Shown here: piece after piece, positions 29,232 through 37,098 of the stretch | Layout: the number at the start of each line of letters is the position of its first letter | Numbering within the stretch: the first letter of the stretch is position 1 | From: Candidatus Kryptonium sp. | GTDB lineage: Bacteria > Bacteroidota > Ignavibacteria > Kryptoniales > Kryptoniaceae | Length of the DNA stretch: 64,000 nucleotides | Reading direction: 5' to 3' | Assembly: GCA_025060635.1 (NCBI GenBank) | Contig: JANXBN010000008.1 | Location: forward strand, 1-64,000 | Made by a program: the position numbers and the translations under genes | Notes under the pieces: model-generated | What the model was told of the DNA's origin: nothing | Seen by the model: only the letters and a program-made list of their open reading frames with translations | The model's database searches: none

Positions 29232-30437
29232 ATGATGAAGATTTTAAAATCAATCGTTTTATTTGGTCTCTTAATTCTCTATGTTGGATGTAAACAGTCA
29301 CTTCAAGTTGAAAATCCGAACCAAATAACTGATGAGAACTTAAATCAATCTACAGCAATTCCTGCAATTGTAACTGGTATTGCAGCAGATTTTGCCGTTC
29401 AATATCAATGGACAATAATTTGCTCTGGATTGTTAAGTAATGAGCTTATTCATATTGGTTCATTCCCAACATTTAGAGAGATGCACGATGGGCAGGTTCA
29501 AGACAATAATACAACTATGGAAGATTGGTTTGGTTTTATTCAAAGAGCGCGTTGGGTTGCTGAAAATGGAGCAGAAAGAATTAAAAGGATCGTTGGAGAG
29601 GACTCAGCGAAGAAAATGATTGAATATGCACTGGCTCGTATTTATGCTGGTTTCTCGCTTATTCACTTGGCAGATATGTGGAATGGTGCTCCGATTGATG
29701 GAGGTCCACTATTGACAAGAGCTCAAATTTATGATAGAGCTATTGCGCACTTCACCGAAGTTATAAATATAGCCGACGGTTTACCAGCGGGAAGAACATT
29801 TAGAAATGGACATCAGACATTAAATAGAGATCAGGTTAAAGCAATTGCTTATTTAGGAAGAGCAAGGGCGAAATTACATAAGGGTGATTTACCAGGAGCT
29901 TACAACGATGTTGCAAATCCAGCCTTGTTTACTGGGCTTAGGTTTGACGCTGTATATTCAGAAAATACAAGCAGGGAAAACAATCAAGTATACATTTTTG
30001 CTTACGATAGACCTGAAGTTGCAGTTGGACCAAGACATCAAATCGTTGGAGACCCCAGAGTTCCAGTTGAGCGACCAACCGCTGGAAGACCATACTGGAG
30101 GCAGACAAAATATCCAACTCGTGCTGCAGATATACCAATAGTAAAGTGGCAAGAAGCTAATTTGATAAGAGCTGAGTATTTCCATTCACAGGGAAACATT
30201 ACAGCAGCACTTGCTGAAATTAACAGAATTAGAGCAGCAGCAGGTTTAAAAGATACAACAGTTGGAAACTCACCTGCTGCTTTATTAAACCTTATTCGCG
30301 AGGAAAGGCAAAAAGAATTTTTCTTGGAGGGAATGTATCTGCAAGATTTGAGAAGATTTAACGATCCATTTTTGCAGGGACGAATGGCGTTCTTCCCACT
30401 TGGTAGAAGAGAAAAAGATACGAATCCTAACTTATAA
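29232..30437 (+). CDS. SusD/RagB-family nutrient-binding outer-membrane lipoprotein (second copy)
   Basis: A 401-residue SusD-like lipoprotein partnering the second SusC. The lipobox is ILYVGCKQ with Cys near residue 21. Core features are YALARIYAGFSLIHLADMWNGAP, a TPR-like AIAYLGRARAKLHKGDLPGAY, KWQEANLIRAEYFHSQGN and the C-terminal EERQKEFFLEGMYLQDLRRFNDP. AAAGGAGGGAG precedes two adjacent ATG codons; 29232 is taken. It is shorter than the first copy by about 80 residues. The paired SusC/SusD order matches polysaccharide- or peptide-uptake loci, but no glycosidase or protease gene is nearby. Confidence 0.9.
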   Translation: MMKILKSIVLFGLLILYVGCKQSLQVENPNQITDENLNQSTAIPAIVTGIAADFAVQYQWTIICSGLLSNELIHIGSFPTFREMHDGQVQDNNTTMEDWFGFIQRARWVAENGAERIKRIVGEDSAKKMIEYALARIYAGFSLIHLADMWNGAPIDGGPLLTRAQIYDRAIAHFTEVINIADGLPAGRTFRNGHQTLNRDQVKAIAYLGRARAKLHKGDLPGAYNDVANPALFTGLRFDAVYSENTSRENNQVYIFAYDRPEVAVGPRHQIVGDPRVPVERPTAGRPYWRQTKYPTRAADIPIVKWQEANLIRAEYFHSQGNITAALAEINRIRAAAGLKDTTVGNSPAALLNLIREERQKEFFLEGMYLQDLRRFNDPFLQGRMAFFPLGRREKDTNPNL

Positions 30438-30451
30438 AAGTTGATTTATCA

Positions 30452-30489
30452 AAAAACTTCCAAAAGGCGTGGCACTTGCCACGCCTTTT
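30452..30489 (+). repeat. 38-bp exact repeat, copy 2
   Basis: Identical to 26053-26090 and likewise placed just after a susD gene. Confidence 0.9.
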
Positions 30490-30492
30490 TTG
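30462..30492 (+). terminator. Rho-independent terminator after second susD
   Basis: A 12-bp stem AAAAGGCGTGGC/GCCACGCCTTTT with an ACTT loop, followed by more T residues. This copy has a proper T-tract and closes the SusCD block. Confidence 0.87.
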
Positions 30493-30496
30493 TTTC

Positions 30497-30528
30497 TTGT
30501 GAAATTATGTTATTTATTTTTATCTTTG
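30497..30528 (+). promoter_or_regulatory. Bacteroidota-type promoter for menG
   Basis: TTG at 30497-30499, a 21-base spacer, and TATCTTTG at 30521-30528. This fits the Bacteroidota TTTG / TAnnTTTG consensus. It lies directly after the susD terminator. Confidence 0.65.
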
Positions 30529-30585
30529 TGTAAAAAGTTTGAAAGATCGGTGCAGGAGATCAAATCCTACATAACTCAAGGGGAG

Positions 30586-31269
30586 ATGAAGCGAAAGTAT
30601 GTTAAGCGAATGTTTAACGCAATAGCAAAAAGATATGATTTTTTAAATCATCTGTTAAGTTTTGGACTTGACATACATTGGAGACGATTTGCGATAAAGA
30701 AACTGAATTTGTCAGGCGGTGAAACAATAGTAGATATCGCTTGTGGCACAGGTGATTTCTCCATCTCTGCCCGTGATAAGTTTCCATCAAAGATTATTGG
30801 TGTTGATGTGTCTTTAAATATGCTAAAAATTTTTTCTGACAAGGCTAAAAAATTCAATCTAAATAACTTATCATTATTGTGCGCCGAAGCAGAAAATTTA
30901 CCTTTGAAGGATAAATCTGTTGATGTCGTTCTCGTTGCTTTTGGAGTTAGAAATTTCTCAAATCTTGAGATGGGTTTAAAAGAAATTCGTAGAGTTTTAA
31001 GAGATAATGGTAAATTGGCAGTTCTTGAGTTTTCCTTGCCTAAGGGAATGTTCGGAAAAGTATATCTTTTCTATTTTCGCAAAATTTTACCTTTTATAGG
31101 AAATTTGATTTCAAAGCATGAAAACGCGTATACATATCTTCCAGAATCAGTGTTAGTATTTCCAGAAGGCGAAGAATTTACGAAGATTTTAAGTGAGGTT
31201 GGCTTTAAAAAGGTTGAAATGTGGCGACTTACTTTTGGTGTTGTTACTCTTTACATTGCTTTTAAATAA
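30586..31269 (+). CDS. menG: Demethylmenaquinone methyltransferase (UbiE/MenG)
   Basis: An AdoMet-dependent C-methyltransferase completing menaquinone synthesis, the usual respiratory quinone in this group. The N-terminal VKRMFNAIAKRYDFLNHLLSFGLDIHWRR and the AdoMet motif IVDIACGTGDFSISA are diagnostic, as are VAFGVRNFSNLEMGLKEIRRVL and LEFSLPKG. About 227 residues from ATG 30586. GTG at 30550 is an alternative start adding 12 residues; both lie after the promoter at 30497-30528, so the longer open frame back to 30469 is not used. The other men genes are elsewhere. Confidence 0.93.
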   Translation: MKRKYVKRMFNAIAKRYDFLNHLLSFGLDIHWRRFAIKKLNLSGGETIVDIACGTGDFSISARDKFPSKIIGVDVSLNMLKIFSDKAKKFNLNNLSLLCAEAENLPLKDKSVDVVLVAFGVRNFSNLEMGLKEIRRVLRDNGKLAVLEFSLPKGMFGKVYLFYFRKILPFIGNLISKHENAYTYLPESVLVFPEGEEFTKILSEVGFKKVEMWRLTFGVVTLYIAFK

Positions 31270-31275
31270 AAATTG

Positions 31276-31348
31276 CGCCCCCAGCGGGATTCGAACCCGC
31301 GTTCCAGGCTTGAAAAGCCTGTGTCCTAGGCCTCTAGACGATGGGGGC
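31276..31348 (-). tRNA. tRNA-Glu (anticodon TTC)
   Basis: Read on the minus strand. The acceptor is GCCCCCA/TGGGGGC and the D-arm contains GTCTAGAGGCCTAGGAC. The anticodon stem CAGGC/GCCTG encloses loop TTTTCAA, giving TTC. The T-arm is GCGGG-TTCGAAT-CCCGC and the discriminator is G. It reads GAA. It follows tRNA-His in the same transcript. The 3' CCA is not encoded. Confidence 0.95.
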
Positions 31349-31364
31349 GTTGAACTTTCTTGTG

Positions 31365-31439
31365 GGTGAGTAGCGGGGCTCGAACCCGCAACCTCCAGGG
31401 CCACAACCTGGCGCTCTGACCGGTTGAGCTATACTCACC
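31365..31439 (-). tRNA. tRNA-His (anticodon GTG)
   Basis: Read on the minus strand. G-1 is encoded at 31439 and pairs with discriminator C73 at 31365. The acceptor is GTGAGTA/TACTCAC and position 8-9 is TA. The anticodon stem CCAGG/CCTGG encloses loop TTGTGGC, giving GTG. The T-loop is TTCGAGC. The extra G-C pair is the normal histidine identity element. A Bacteroidota-type promoter lies immediately upstream. Confidence 0.95.
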
Positions 31440-31454
31440 GTAAAGAAAGCACTA

Positions 31455-31486
31455 CAAATATAGAAATTTTTTTTCTGTTTTGCAAA
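31455..31486 (-). promoter_or_regulatory. Bacteroidota-type promoter of tRNA-His/tRNA-Glu
   Basis: On the minus strand TTTG (31486-31483), a 20-base spacer, then TATATTTG (31462-31455). This is an exact TTTG-N20-TAnnTTTG match. The start falls a few bases before tRNA-His. Confidence 0.8.
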
Positions 31487-31497
31487 TTTACGATCGC

Positions 31498-31528
31498 TTG
31501 CTAAAGTTTAATCCAATTTTTATCTTTG
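31498..31528 (+). promoter_or_regulatory. Bacteroidota-type promoter of the RNase HIII gene
   Basis: TTG at 31498-31500, a 20-base spacer, TATCTTTG at 31521-31528. It is divergent from the tRNA-His promoter. The leader to the ATG is about 15 bases. Confidence 0.65.
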
Positions 31529-31550
31529 TAGAAAAATACTGCTTTTTAAA

Positions 31551-32192
31551 ATGAACTTTTATATTGGGGTTGATGAATCAGGTAAGGGTGATTTCTTCGG
31601 TCCGCTCGTGATCGCAGGAGTAGTATCAAATGAAGATGTTAACGAAAAACTTTTAAACGCCGGTGTCAAGGATTCTAAAAAATTATCCGATAAAAAGGTC
31701 TTTGAGATTTTTGAAAGAATAAAGGAAATCTGCAAATTTTATGAGGTTGTTGTTATCAAACCAAAAAGATATAACGAACTCACCAGAAAGTTGAATCTTA
31801 ATAAACTTCTCGCTTGGGGACACGCTCGTGTGATAGAAAACCTCCTTGAAAAAGCCGAACAAGAGAATTTTAAAATTGACAAAATAATATCTGATCAGTT
31901 TGGGGATGCATCATATCTTTTAAATGCCTTGATGAAAAGAGGAAGGAAAATTAACTTAATCCAGATGCATAGGGCGGAAATTGATCCAGCGGTTGCCTCT
32001 GCCTCCATAATTGCAAGAGCAGTTTTTCTAAATCAACTTGTTGAGATGTCAAGAAAATATGAAATAGTGTTTCCCAAAGGTGTCTCAGATAAAGTGGTTG
32101 ATGTTGCAAAAGAAATTGTTAAAAAGTTTGGAAAAGATGAACTGTTAAATGTCGCTAAAATTCATTTCAAGACAACAAGCCAAGTTTTGTGA
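31551..32192 (+). CDS. rnhC: Ribonuclease HIII-type catalytic domain protein
   Basis: Cleaves the RNA strand of RNA-DNA hybrids. The signature GVDESGKGDFFGPLVIAG at the N-terminus is that of RNase HIII (DESGKGD.FGP) rather than HII (DEAGRGP.AGPV). Further features are KDSKKLSDKK, ISDQFGDASYL and the MHRAEIDPAVASASIIAR segment with the later acidic residues. At 213 residues it lacks the N-terminal TBP-like substrate-binding domain of the roughly 300-residue Bacillus enzyme. It is therefore a minimal HIII form; an atypical HII is the alternative. Confidence 0.87.
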   Translation: MNFYIGVDESGKGDFFGPLVIAGVVSNEDVNEKLLNAGVKDSKKLSDKKVFEIFERIKEICKFYEVVVIKPKRYNELTRKLNLNKLLAWGHARVIENLLEKAEQENFKIDKIISDQFGDASYLLNALMKRGRKINLIQMHRAEIDPAVASASIIARAVFLNQLVEMSRKYEIVFPKGVSDKVVDVAKEIVKKFGKDELLNVAKIHFKTTSQVL

Positions 32193-32214
32193 AATTGTAA
32201 TATAATGGTAGTTT

Positions 32215-32243
32215 TTGAATTTTAAGATTGTTGTTTTTATATT
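32215..32243 (+). promoter_or_regulatory. Promoter upstream of lepA
   Basis: TTGAAT (32215-32220), 17-base spacer, TATATT (32238-32243). The leader to ATG 32289 would be about 40 bases. Confidence 0.6.
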
Positions 32244-32288
32244 TTTTTTAAGTTGAGGTGTTTAAACAAAGCGACTTATGTGAAAAAT

Positions 32289-34094
32289 ATGATAGAGAGA
32301 ATAAGAAATTTTTGCATCATCGCACACATTGATCATGGCAAATCAACCCTTGCTGACCGACTACTTGAGAAAACTGGAACGATTCCGGAAAGACAAATGG
32401 TTGAACAAGTGCTTGATAATATGGATCTTGAGCGAGAGCGCGGTATAACTATAAAGTCCCACCCAATCCAAATGAGATATAAAGCGAAAGACGGAAACGA
32501 ATATATCTTTAATTTAATTGATACTCCAGGTCATGTTGATTTTTCTTACGAAGTTTCAAGAGCTTTAGCTGCTAGTGAAGGTGCAATTCTTGTAGTTGAT
32601 GCAACGCAAGGAGTTGAAGCGCAAACCATAAGCAACCTTTACATGGCTGTTGACGCCGGACTTGAAATTATCCCCGTGATAAATAAGATTGACTTGCCAG
32701 CTGCTAAAACAATGATTGATACAGTTAAAACTCAAATTATTGACTTGATTGGTTGTAAAGAAGATGAAATTTTACTCGTAAGCGCTAAAACTGGTTATGG
32801 AGTTGACGAACTTCTTGAGGCAATAGTAGAAAGAATTCCATCACCAAAAGGTAATCCAAATGAACCACTAAGGGCTCTTATTTTTGACTCAAAGTATGAT
32901 TCCTATCGCGGTGTTGTTGTTTATCTAAGAGTTTTTGACGGTGAGTTGAAGGAAGGTGATAAAGTGATGTTTTTTGCTAATGGTAAAATTTTTGAAGCAG
33001 AAGAAGTCGGAATTTTAAAGCTTGATAGAATAAGAACGGGGATACTTACAAGTGGTATGGTTGGATATTTAATTGCTGGCGTAAAAGATGTCCATGATAC
33101 GAGAGTAGGTGATACAATAACACTTGCAAATAATCCAGCAAAGGAACCATTGCCTGGTTATCGCGAAGTAAAACCGATGGTTTATGCCGGCTTTTTCCCC
33201 GCTGACTCAGAAAATTATCAAGAATTAAGAGACGCACTTGAAAAATTAAGGCTAAATGACGCTGCGGTCGTATTTGAACCTGAAAGCTCATCTGCACTTG
33301 GACATGGCTTTAGATGTGGATTTCTCGGTTTATTGCATATGGAGATAGTTCAAGAGCGACTTGAAAGAGAATTTGGCCTCAACATCGTAACAACTGTGCC
33401 AAATGTAGTCTATAAAGTTGTGAAAAGAAATGGCGAAATTATATTTGTAAACAACCCAACAGATATGCCAAGTCCTGGAGAAATTGATCATATTGAAGAA
33501 CCTTATGTTCGTGCACAAATTATAACACCCGCTGAATACATCGGTGCTTTGATGAAACTTTGCTCAGATAGAAGGGGAGTTTACAAAACTACACATTATG
33601 TCTCAGCTGACAGAGCGATCCTTGAATATGAACTTCCACTTTCTGAAATAATTTTTGATTTCTATGACAAATTGAAATCTCTTTCTCGTGGTTATGCTTC
33701 ATTTGATTATGAATTTCTTGATTATAGGGAATCGGACCTTGTTAAGCTTGATATACTTTTGAACGGTGAACCTGTTGATGCCCTTTCATTCGTTGTCCAT
33801 AGAACTAAAGCCTATGACTACGGCCGTAAATTATGCTCAAAATTAAGAGAACTTATCCCAAGGCAATTGTTTGAAGTTGTCATACAAGCTGCTATTGGAA
33901 GCAGAGTCATAGCAAGAGATGTGATAAAGCCGTTAAGAAAAAATGTCTTAGCAAAGTGCTATGGCGGTGATGTAACAAGGAAGAGAAAATTGCTTGAGAA
34001 GCAAAAAGAAGGTAAGAAACGAATGAAGCAAATTGGAAAGGTTGAAGTCCCACAAGAAGCTTTCCTTGCGGTCCTAACAATAGATAACGATTAA
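32289..34094 (+). CDS. lepA: Elongation factor 4 (LepA) translational GTPase
   Basis: EF4/LepA is a ribosome-bound GTPase that back-translocates or remodels stalled ribosomes. The G1 motif is [17 protein letters not shown]3 [15 protein letters not shown]4 NKIDLPAA and G5 SAKTGYGV. The C-terminal [12 protein letters not shown] domain is present, with [21 protein letters not shown] near the end. The 601 residues are full length. ATG 32289 gives the canonical N-terminus ([16 protein letters not shown]); an in-frame extension upstream is ignored. Two signal peptidase genes follow, the conserved lepA-lepB neighbourhood. Confidence 0.97.
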   Translation: MIERIRNFCIIAHIDHGKSTLADRLLEKTGTIPERQMVEQVLDNMDLERERGITIKSHPIQMRYKAKDGNEYIFNLIDTPGHVDFSYEVSRALAASEGAILVVDATQGVEAQTISNLYMAVDAGLEIIPVINKIDLPAAKTMIDTVKTQIIDLIGCKEDEILLVSAKTGYGVDELLEAIVERIPSPKGNPNEPLRALIFDSKYDSYRGVVVYLRVFDGELKEGDKVMFFANGKIFEAEEVGILKLDRIRTGILTSGMVGYLIAGVKDVHDTRVGDTITLANNPAKEPLPGYREVKPMVYAGFFPADSENYQELRDALEKLRLNDAAVVFEPESSSALGHGFRCGFLGLLHMEIVQERLEREFGLNIVTTVPNVVYKVVKRNGEIIFVNNPTDMPSPGEIDHIEEPYVRAQIITPAEYIGALMKLCSDRRGVYKTTHYVSADRAILEYELPLSEIIFDFYDKLKSLSRGYASFDYEFLDYRESDLVKLDILLNGEPVDALSFVVHRTKAYDYGRKLCSKLRELIPRQLFEVVIQAAIGSRVIARDVIKPLRKNVLAKCYGGDVTRKRKLLEKQKEGKKRMKQIGKVEVPQEAFLAVLTIDND

Positions 34095-34112
34095 AACAAA
34101 AACTATAATTAA

Positions 34113-35012
34113 ATGCAACGGAAAAAAGAAACGAAGCAAAAGAAAAAGCCAAAAACTTTTAAGGAAAAGGTTTATAATTTCGTCAAAGAATTTGTCGTCG
34201 TGTTCGGAATTTTTCTTGTTCTTAACAGTTTCGTAATTGCTTCTTTTGCGGTGCCAACCTCGTCAATGGAAGACACTGTAATGGCGGGTGATTTCCTTTT
34301 TGTTAATAAATTTATCTATAATCTCGCAACGCCTCGGAATATACCTTTGACCTCAATTCGCTTGCCATACATTGTAATACCGAGTTTATGGAAAGTTGAG
34401 CGAGGTGATGTGGTTGTTTTTGAATTTCCTGGATATAGAGATGAAATAAAGCATCCCGCGATGATTTATTATCTCAAAAGGTGCATTGGGCTCCCGGGCG
34501 ATACAATTCAAATAATTGATAAAGTTGTTTATGTCAATGGTAAAATCTTCCCAAATCCCAAATATGTTAAGTTTGAGCGACCCTATATCCTTCCAAAAGA
34601 CCAACCTGACCCGAGAATTTTTCCCAAAGGTGCTCCATTTAATGAAGATAACTACGGACCGATAGTTGTTCCAAAGAAAGGAGATACTATAAAAATTGAC
34701 TTGTCAAACTTTGATGCGTGGGAAACATTTATAAAAAGAGAAGGACATTGGGTTGAAATAAAAAATGGGAAAATTTACATTGATGGAGTTGAAAAGAACG
34801 AATACATTGTTAAGCACGATTATTATTTCATGCTGGGAGATAATCGGGATAATAGTTTGGATAGCCGTTTTTGGGGTTTCGTCCCAGACAAATATATAGT
34901 TGGTTCACCGCTGATCGTTTATTGGTCGTGGAATCCAGATATACCTATCTTCAACATATTTGCAAAAATTGCCTCTGTCAAGATCAGTAGAATTGGTATG
35001 ATAATTAAATGA
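34113..35012 (+). CDS. lepB: Signal peptidase I (first of tandem pair)
   Basis: A 299-residue type I signal peptidase with one N-terminal membrane helix (about 25-45). The catalytic Ser is in VPTSSMEDTVMAGD near residue 50 and the general-base Lys in YYLKRCIGLPGDTIQI near 122. The C-terminal box GDNRDNSLDSRFWGFVP is intact. It cleaves signal peptides on the outer face of the inner membrane. About 100 residues are inserted between the Lys box and the GDNRDNS box, as in Bacteroidota enzymes. It overlaps the next gene by four bases. Confidence 0.94.
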   Translation: MQRKKETKQKKKPKTFKEKVYNFVKEFVVVFGIFLVLNSFVIASFAVPTSSMEDTVMAGDFLFVNKFIYNLATPRNIPLTSIRLPYIVIPSLWKVERGDVVVFEFPGYRDEIKHPAMIYYLKRCIGLPGDTIQIIDKVVYVNGKIFPNPKYVKFERPYILPKDQPDPRIFPKGAPFNEDNYGPIVVPKKGDTIKIDLSNFDAWETFIKREGHWVEIKNGKIYIDGVEKNEYIVKHDYYFMLGDNRDNSLDSRFWGFVPDKYIVGSPLIVYWSWNPDIPIFNIFAKIASVKISRIGMIIK

Positions 35013-35944
35013 ACATAGAAATGAACTATAAAAATTCATTTGGTGAGGATCATTACGCACAGATTGGAAGTGAATCAATAGGTGAAGATCAAATCCAAGT
35101 AAAAAATTGGCTTAAGCCCTTAGTTATTGCGATTGTCGCAGCAATCATTGTGAAAACTTTTGTATTTGAAGCTTTTAGAATTCCCTCCGGCTCAATGGAA
35201 AATACACTTTTACCAGGTGATTTTATAATTGTTTCAAAAATTGGATTCCCCGTTAAAACCCCAAGATATATCCCATTAACAAGAATTGAAATCCCGCAAG
35301 TTGAGATATTACCACGGTTTTTTGAACTTAATCATGGCGATGTAATAGTTTTTAGATTCCCCGGCGAAAGAAATGAAATCAGAGCGTCAGAGGATGTGAA
35401 TTATATAAAAAGATTGATCGGCTTGCCTGGAGATGTTATCAAGATAAAAAATAAGGTCATTTACATCAACGATAAAAAGTTTGAAGAACCACCAACTGTA
35501 AAGGTAAATTATGACTTTATAGCGCCTGAGGGATTAGCAAATCCTTATATTTTCCCGGAAGGTTCGGATTATAACGAGGATAACTATGGTCCTATTGTCG
35601 TTCCTTTTAAAGGGATGGAAATAAAACTAAACTCAAGGAATTTGAAACAATGGAAGATCATGATTGAAAGAGAAGGGCATAAGGTGGAACTTGTTAATGA
35701 TAAAGTTATGATTGATGGTAAAGAGGTGGAAAGTTTTGTCTTTAAAAAAGATTATGTTTTTGTGATGGGGGATAATAGAAACAACAGCTTGGACAGTAGA
35801 TATTGGGGCTTTGTGCCTGTTGATAACATAATCGGAAAGGCGAGCTTTATTTATTGGTCTTGGGATTCGGATATTCCTATTTTTAACATTTTTGAAAAGG
35901 TGAAATCAATCAGATGGGAAAGGATAGGGAAAAAAATAGAATGA
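35009..35944 (+). CDS. lepB: Signal peptidase I (second of tandem pair)
   Basis: A 311-residue paralogue of the preceding gene with both catalytic residues: Ser in IPSGSMENTLLPGDF near residue 61 and Lys in NYIKRLIGLPGDVIKI near 134. GDNRNNSLDSRYWGFVP is near the end. It has an N-terminal cytoplasmic extension of about 35 acidic residues before the membrane helix, which the first copy lacks. ATGA overlap couples it to the first lepB. Both copies look active and may divide substrates between them. Confidence 0.93.
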   Translation: MNIEMNYKNSFGEDHYAQIGSESIGEDQIQVKNWLKPLVIAIVAAIIVKTFVFEAFRIPSGSMENTLLPGDFIIVSKIGFPVKTPRYIPLTRIEIPQVEILPRFFELNHGDVIVFRFPGERNEIRASEDVNYIKRLIGLPGDVIKIKNKVIYINDKKFEEPPTVKVNYDFIAPEGLANPYIFPEGSDYNEDNYGPIVVPFKGMEIKLNSRNLKQWKIMIEREGHKVELVNDKVMIDGKEVESFVFKKDYVFVMGDNRNNSLDSRYWGFVPVDNIIGKASFIYWSWDSDIPIFNIFEKVKSIRWERIGKKIE

Positions 35945-37098
35945 GCGGGATTTATATCCACATACCATTTTGTGAGAGGAAGTGTATTTATTGCGATTTT
36001 TATTCCGTAGAGAACCTTGAACAAATAGGTGTGTTTTTAAATTTTGTTTTGAACGAGATTGAAATTTTTAAAAGCGAAGCAGATTTTTTAGATAAGGTTT
36101 GTTTTGATACAATTTATTTTGGTGGAGGAACTCCATCTTTGCTTGAGGTTTCTCAGGTTGAAAAAATTTTAAATGCTTTTTATAAAAATTTCCGAATCGC
36201 TGATAAAACGGAGATCACAGTTGAGGCGAATCCTGGAACTGTTGATAGGAGTAAACTCGTTGGGCTCAGAAGTGTTGGCGTAAATCGTTTAAGTTTTGGT
36301 GTTCAATCTTTTTTTGATGATGATTTGAGTTTTCTTGGTAGAATTCACAGCTCAAAAGATGCAATTGAGAGTATTCTAACGGCATTTGATTCGGGGTTTG
36401 AAAATGTTAATCTTGATTTAATTTTTGGATTGCCACAACAGGATAAAGAGAAATGGCGAAAAAATCTATTGAAAGCTGTTGAGTTAAATGTGCCTCATAT
36501 ATCTGCTTATAACCTGATCGTTGAAAAAGGAACACCTTTGAATGAGATGGTAAGAAGTGGTAAGGTGGAACTTCCGTCCAGCGACGAAGAAGCGGAGTTA
36601 TATGAAATAACAATGGAGACGCTTGAAGGATTTAATTATATTCACTATGAGGTTTCAAATTATGCTAAGAGAGATTTTGAATGTCGGCACAATTTGAAAT
36701 ATTGGGAATATGAAAACTATATTGGCTTTGGACCATCGGCGCATTCATTTTGGGAGAACAAAAGATGGTGGAATGTGGCAAACCTTAAGAAATATGTAAG
36801 TGCCATAGAAAATAAAAAACTTCCGATTGCCAACTTTGAGATCCTATCGGAGGAAAAGATGATTGAAGAGTTTATTTATCTTGGTTTGAGAAGCACAGGA
36901 GTTGATTTGAAAAAGTTCAAGGAAAAATTTGGTTTTGATTTTATTGATGGCGAAATTAGTGAAAATTTAAACGAACTAAGCAAACTCGGATATGTTGAGA
37001 TGGACGAGTTTAAAGTTAAGTTAACGCGCAAAGGTTTTTTGGTTTGCGATGAGATCACTGTTAATTTAATTTCAAAAATAAAATATGTTTTGAGATGA
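35941..37098 (+). CDS. hemW: HemW-like radical SAM heme chaperone
   Basis: A 385-residue radical SAM protein of the HemN/HemW family. The 4Fe-4S motif is CERKCIYCDF near residue 11; YFGGGTPSLL, EANPGTVD, GVNRLSFGVQSF and LIFGLPQQ follow. It has the short N-terminus and the CxxxCxxC spacing followed by Phe that mark HemW (heme insertion) rather than the oxygen-independent coproporphyrinogen oxidase, which carries an additional cysteine. The ATG at 35941 lies inside the signal peptidase stop region. The next gene's ATG overlaps its stop. Confidence 0.9.
   Translation: MSGIYIHIPFCERKCIYCDFYSVENLEQIGVFLNFVLNEIEIFKSEADFLDKVCFDTIYFGGGTPSLLEVSQVEKILNAFYKNFRIADKTEITVEANPGTVDRSKLVGLRSVGVNRLSFGVQSFFDDDLSFLGRIHSSKDAIESILTAFDSGFENVNLDLIFGLPQQDKEKWRKNLLKAVELNVPHISAYNLIVEKGTPLNEMVRSGKVELPSSDEEAELYEITMETLEGFNYIHYEVSNYAKRDFECRHNLKYWEYENYIGFGPSAHSFWENKRWWNVANLKKYVSAIENKKLPIANFEILSEEKMIEEFIYLGLRSTGVDLKKFKEKFGFDFIDGEISENLNELSKLGYVEMDEFKVKLTRKGFLVCDEITVNLISKIKYVLR

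Noticed and set aside
31365-31440. tRNA-His without an encoded G-1
   Set aside because: A first alignment put the acceptor stem one base off. Placing T8-A9 correctly shows G-1 at 31439 paired with C73, the normal state.
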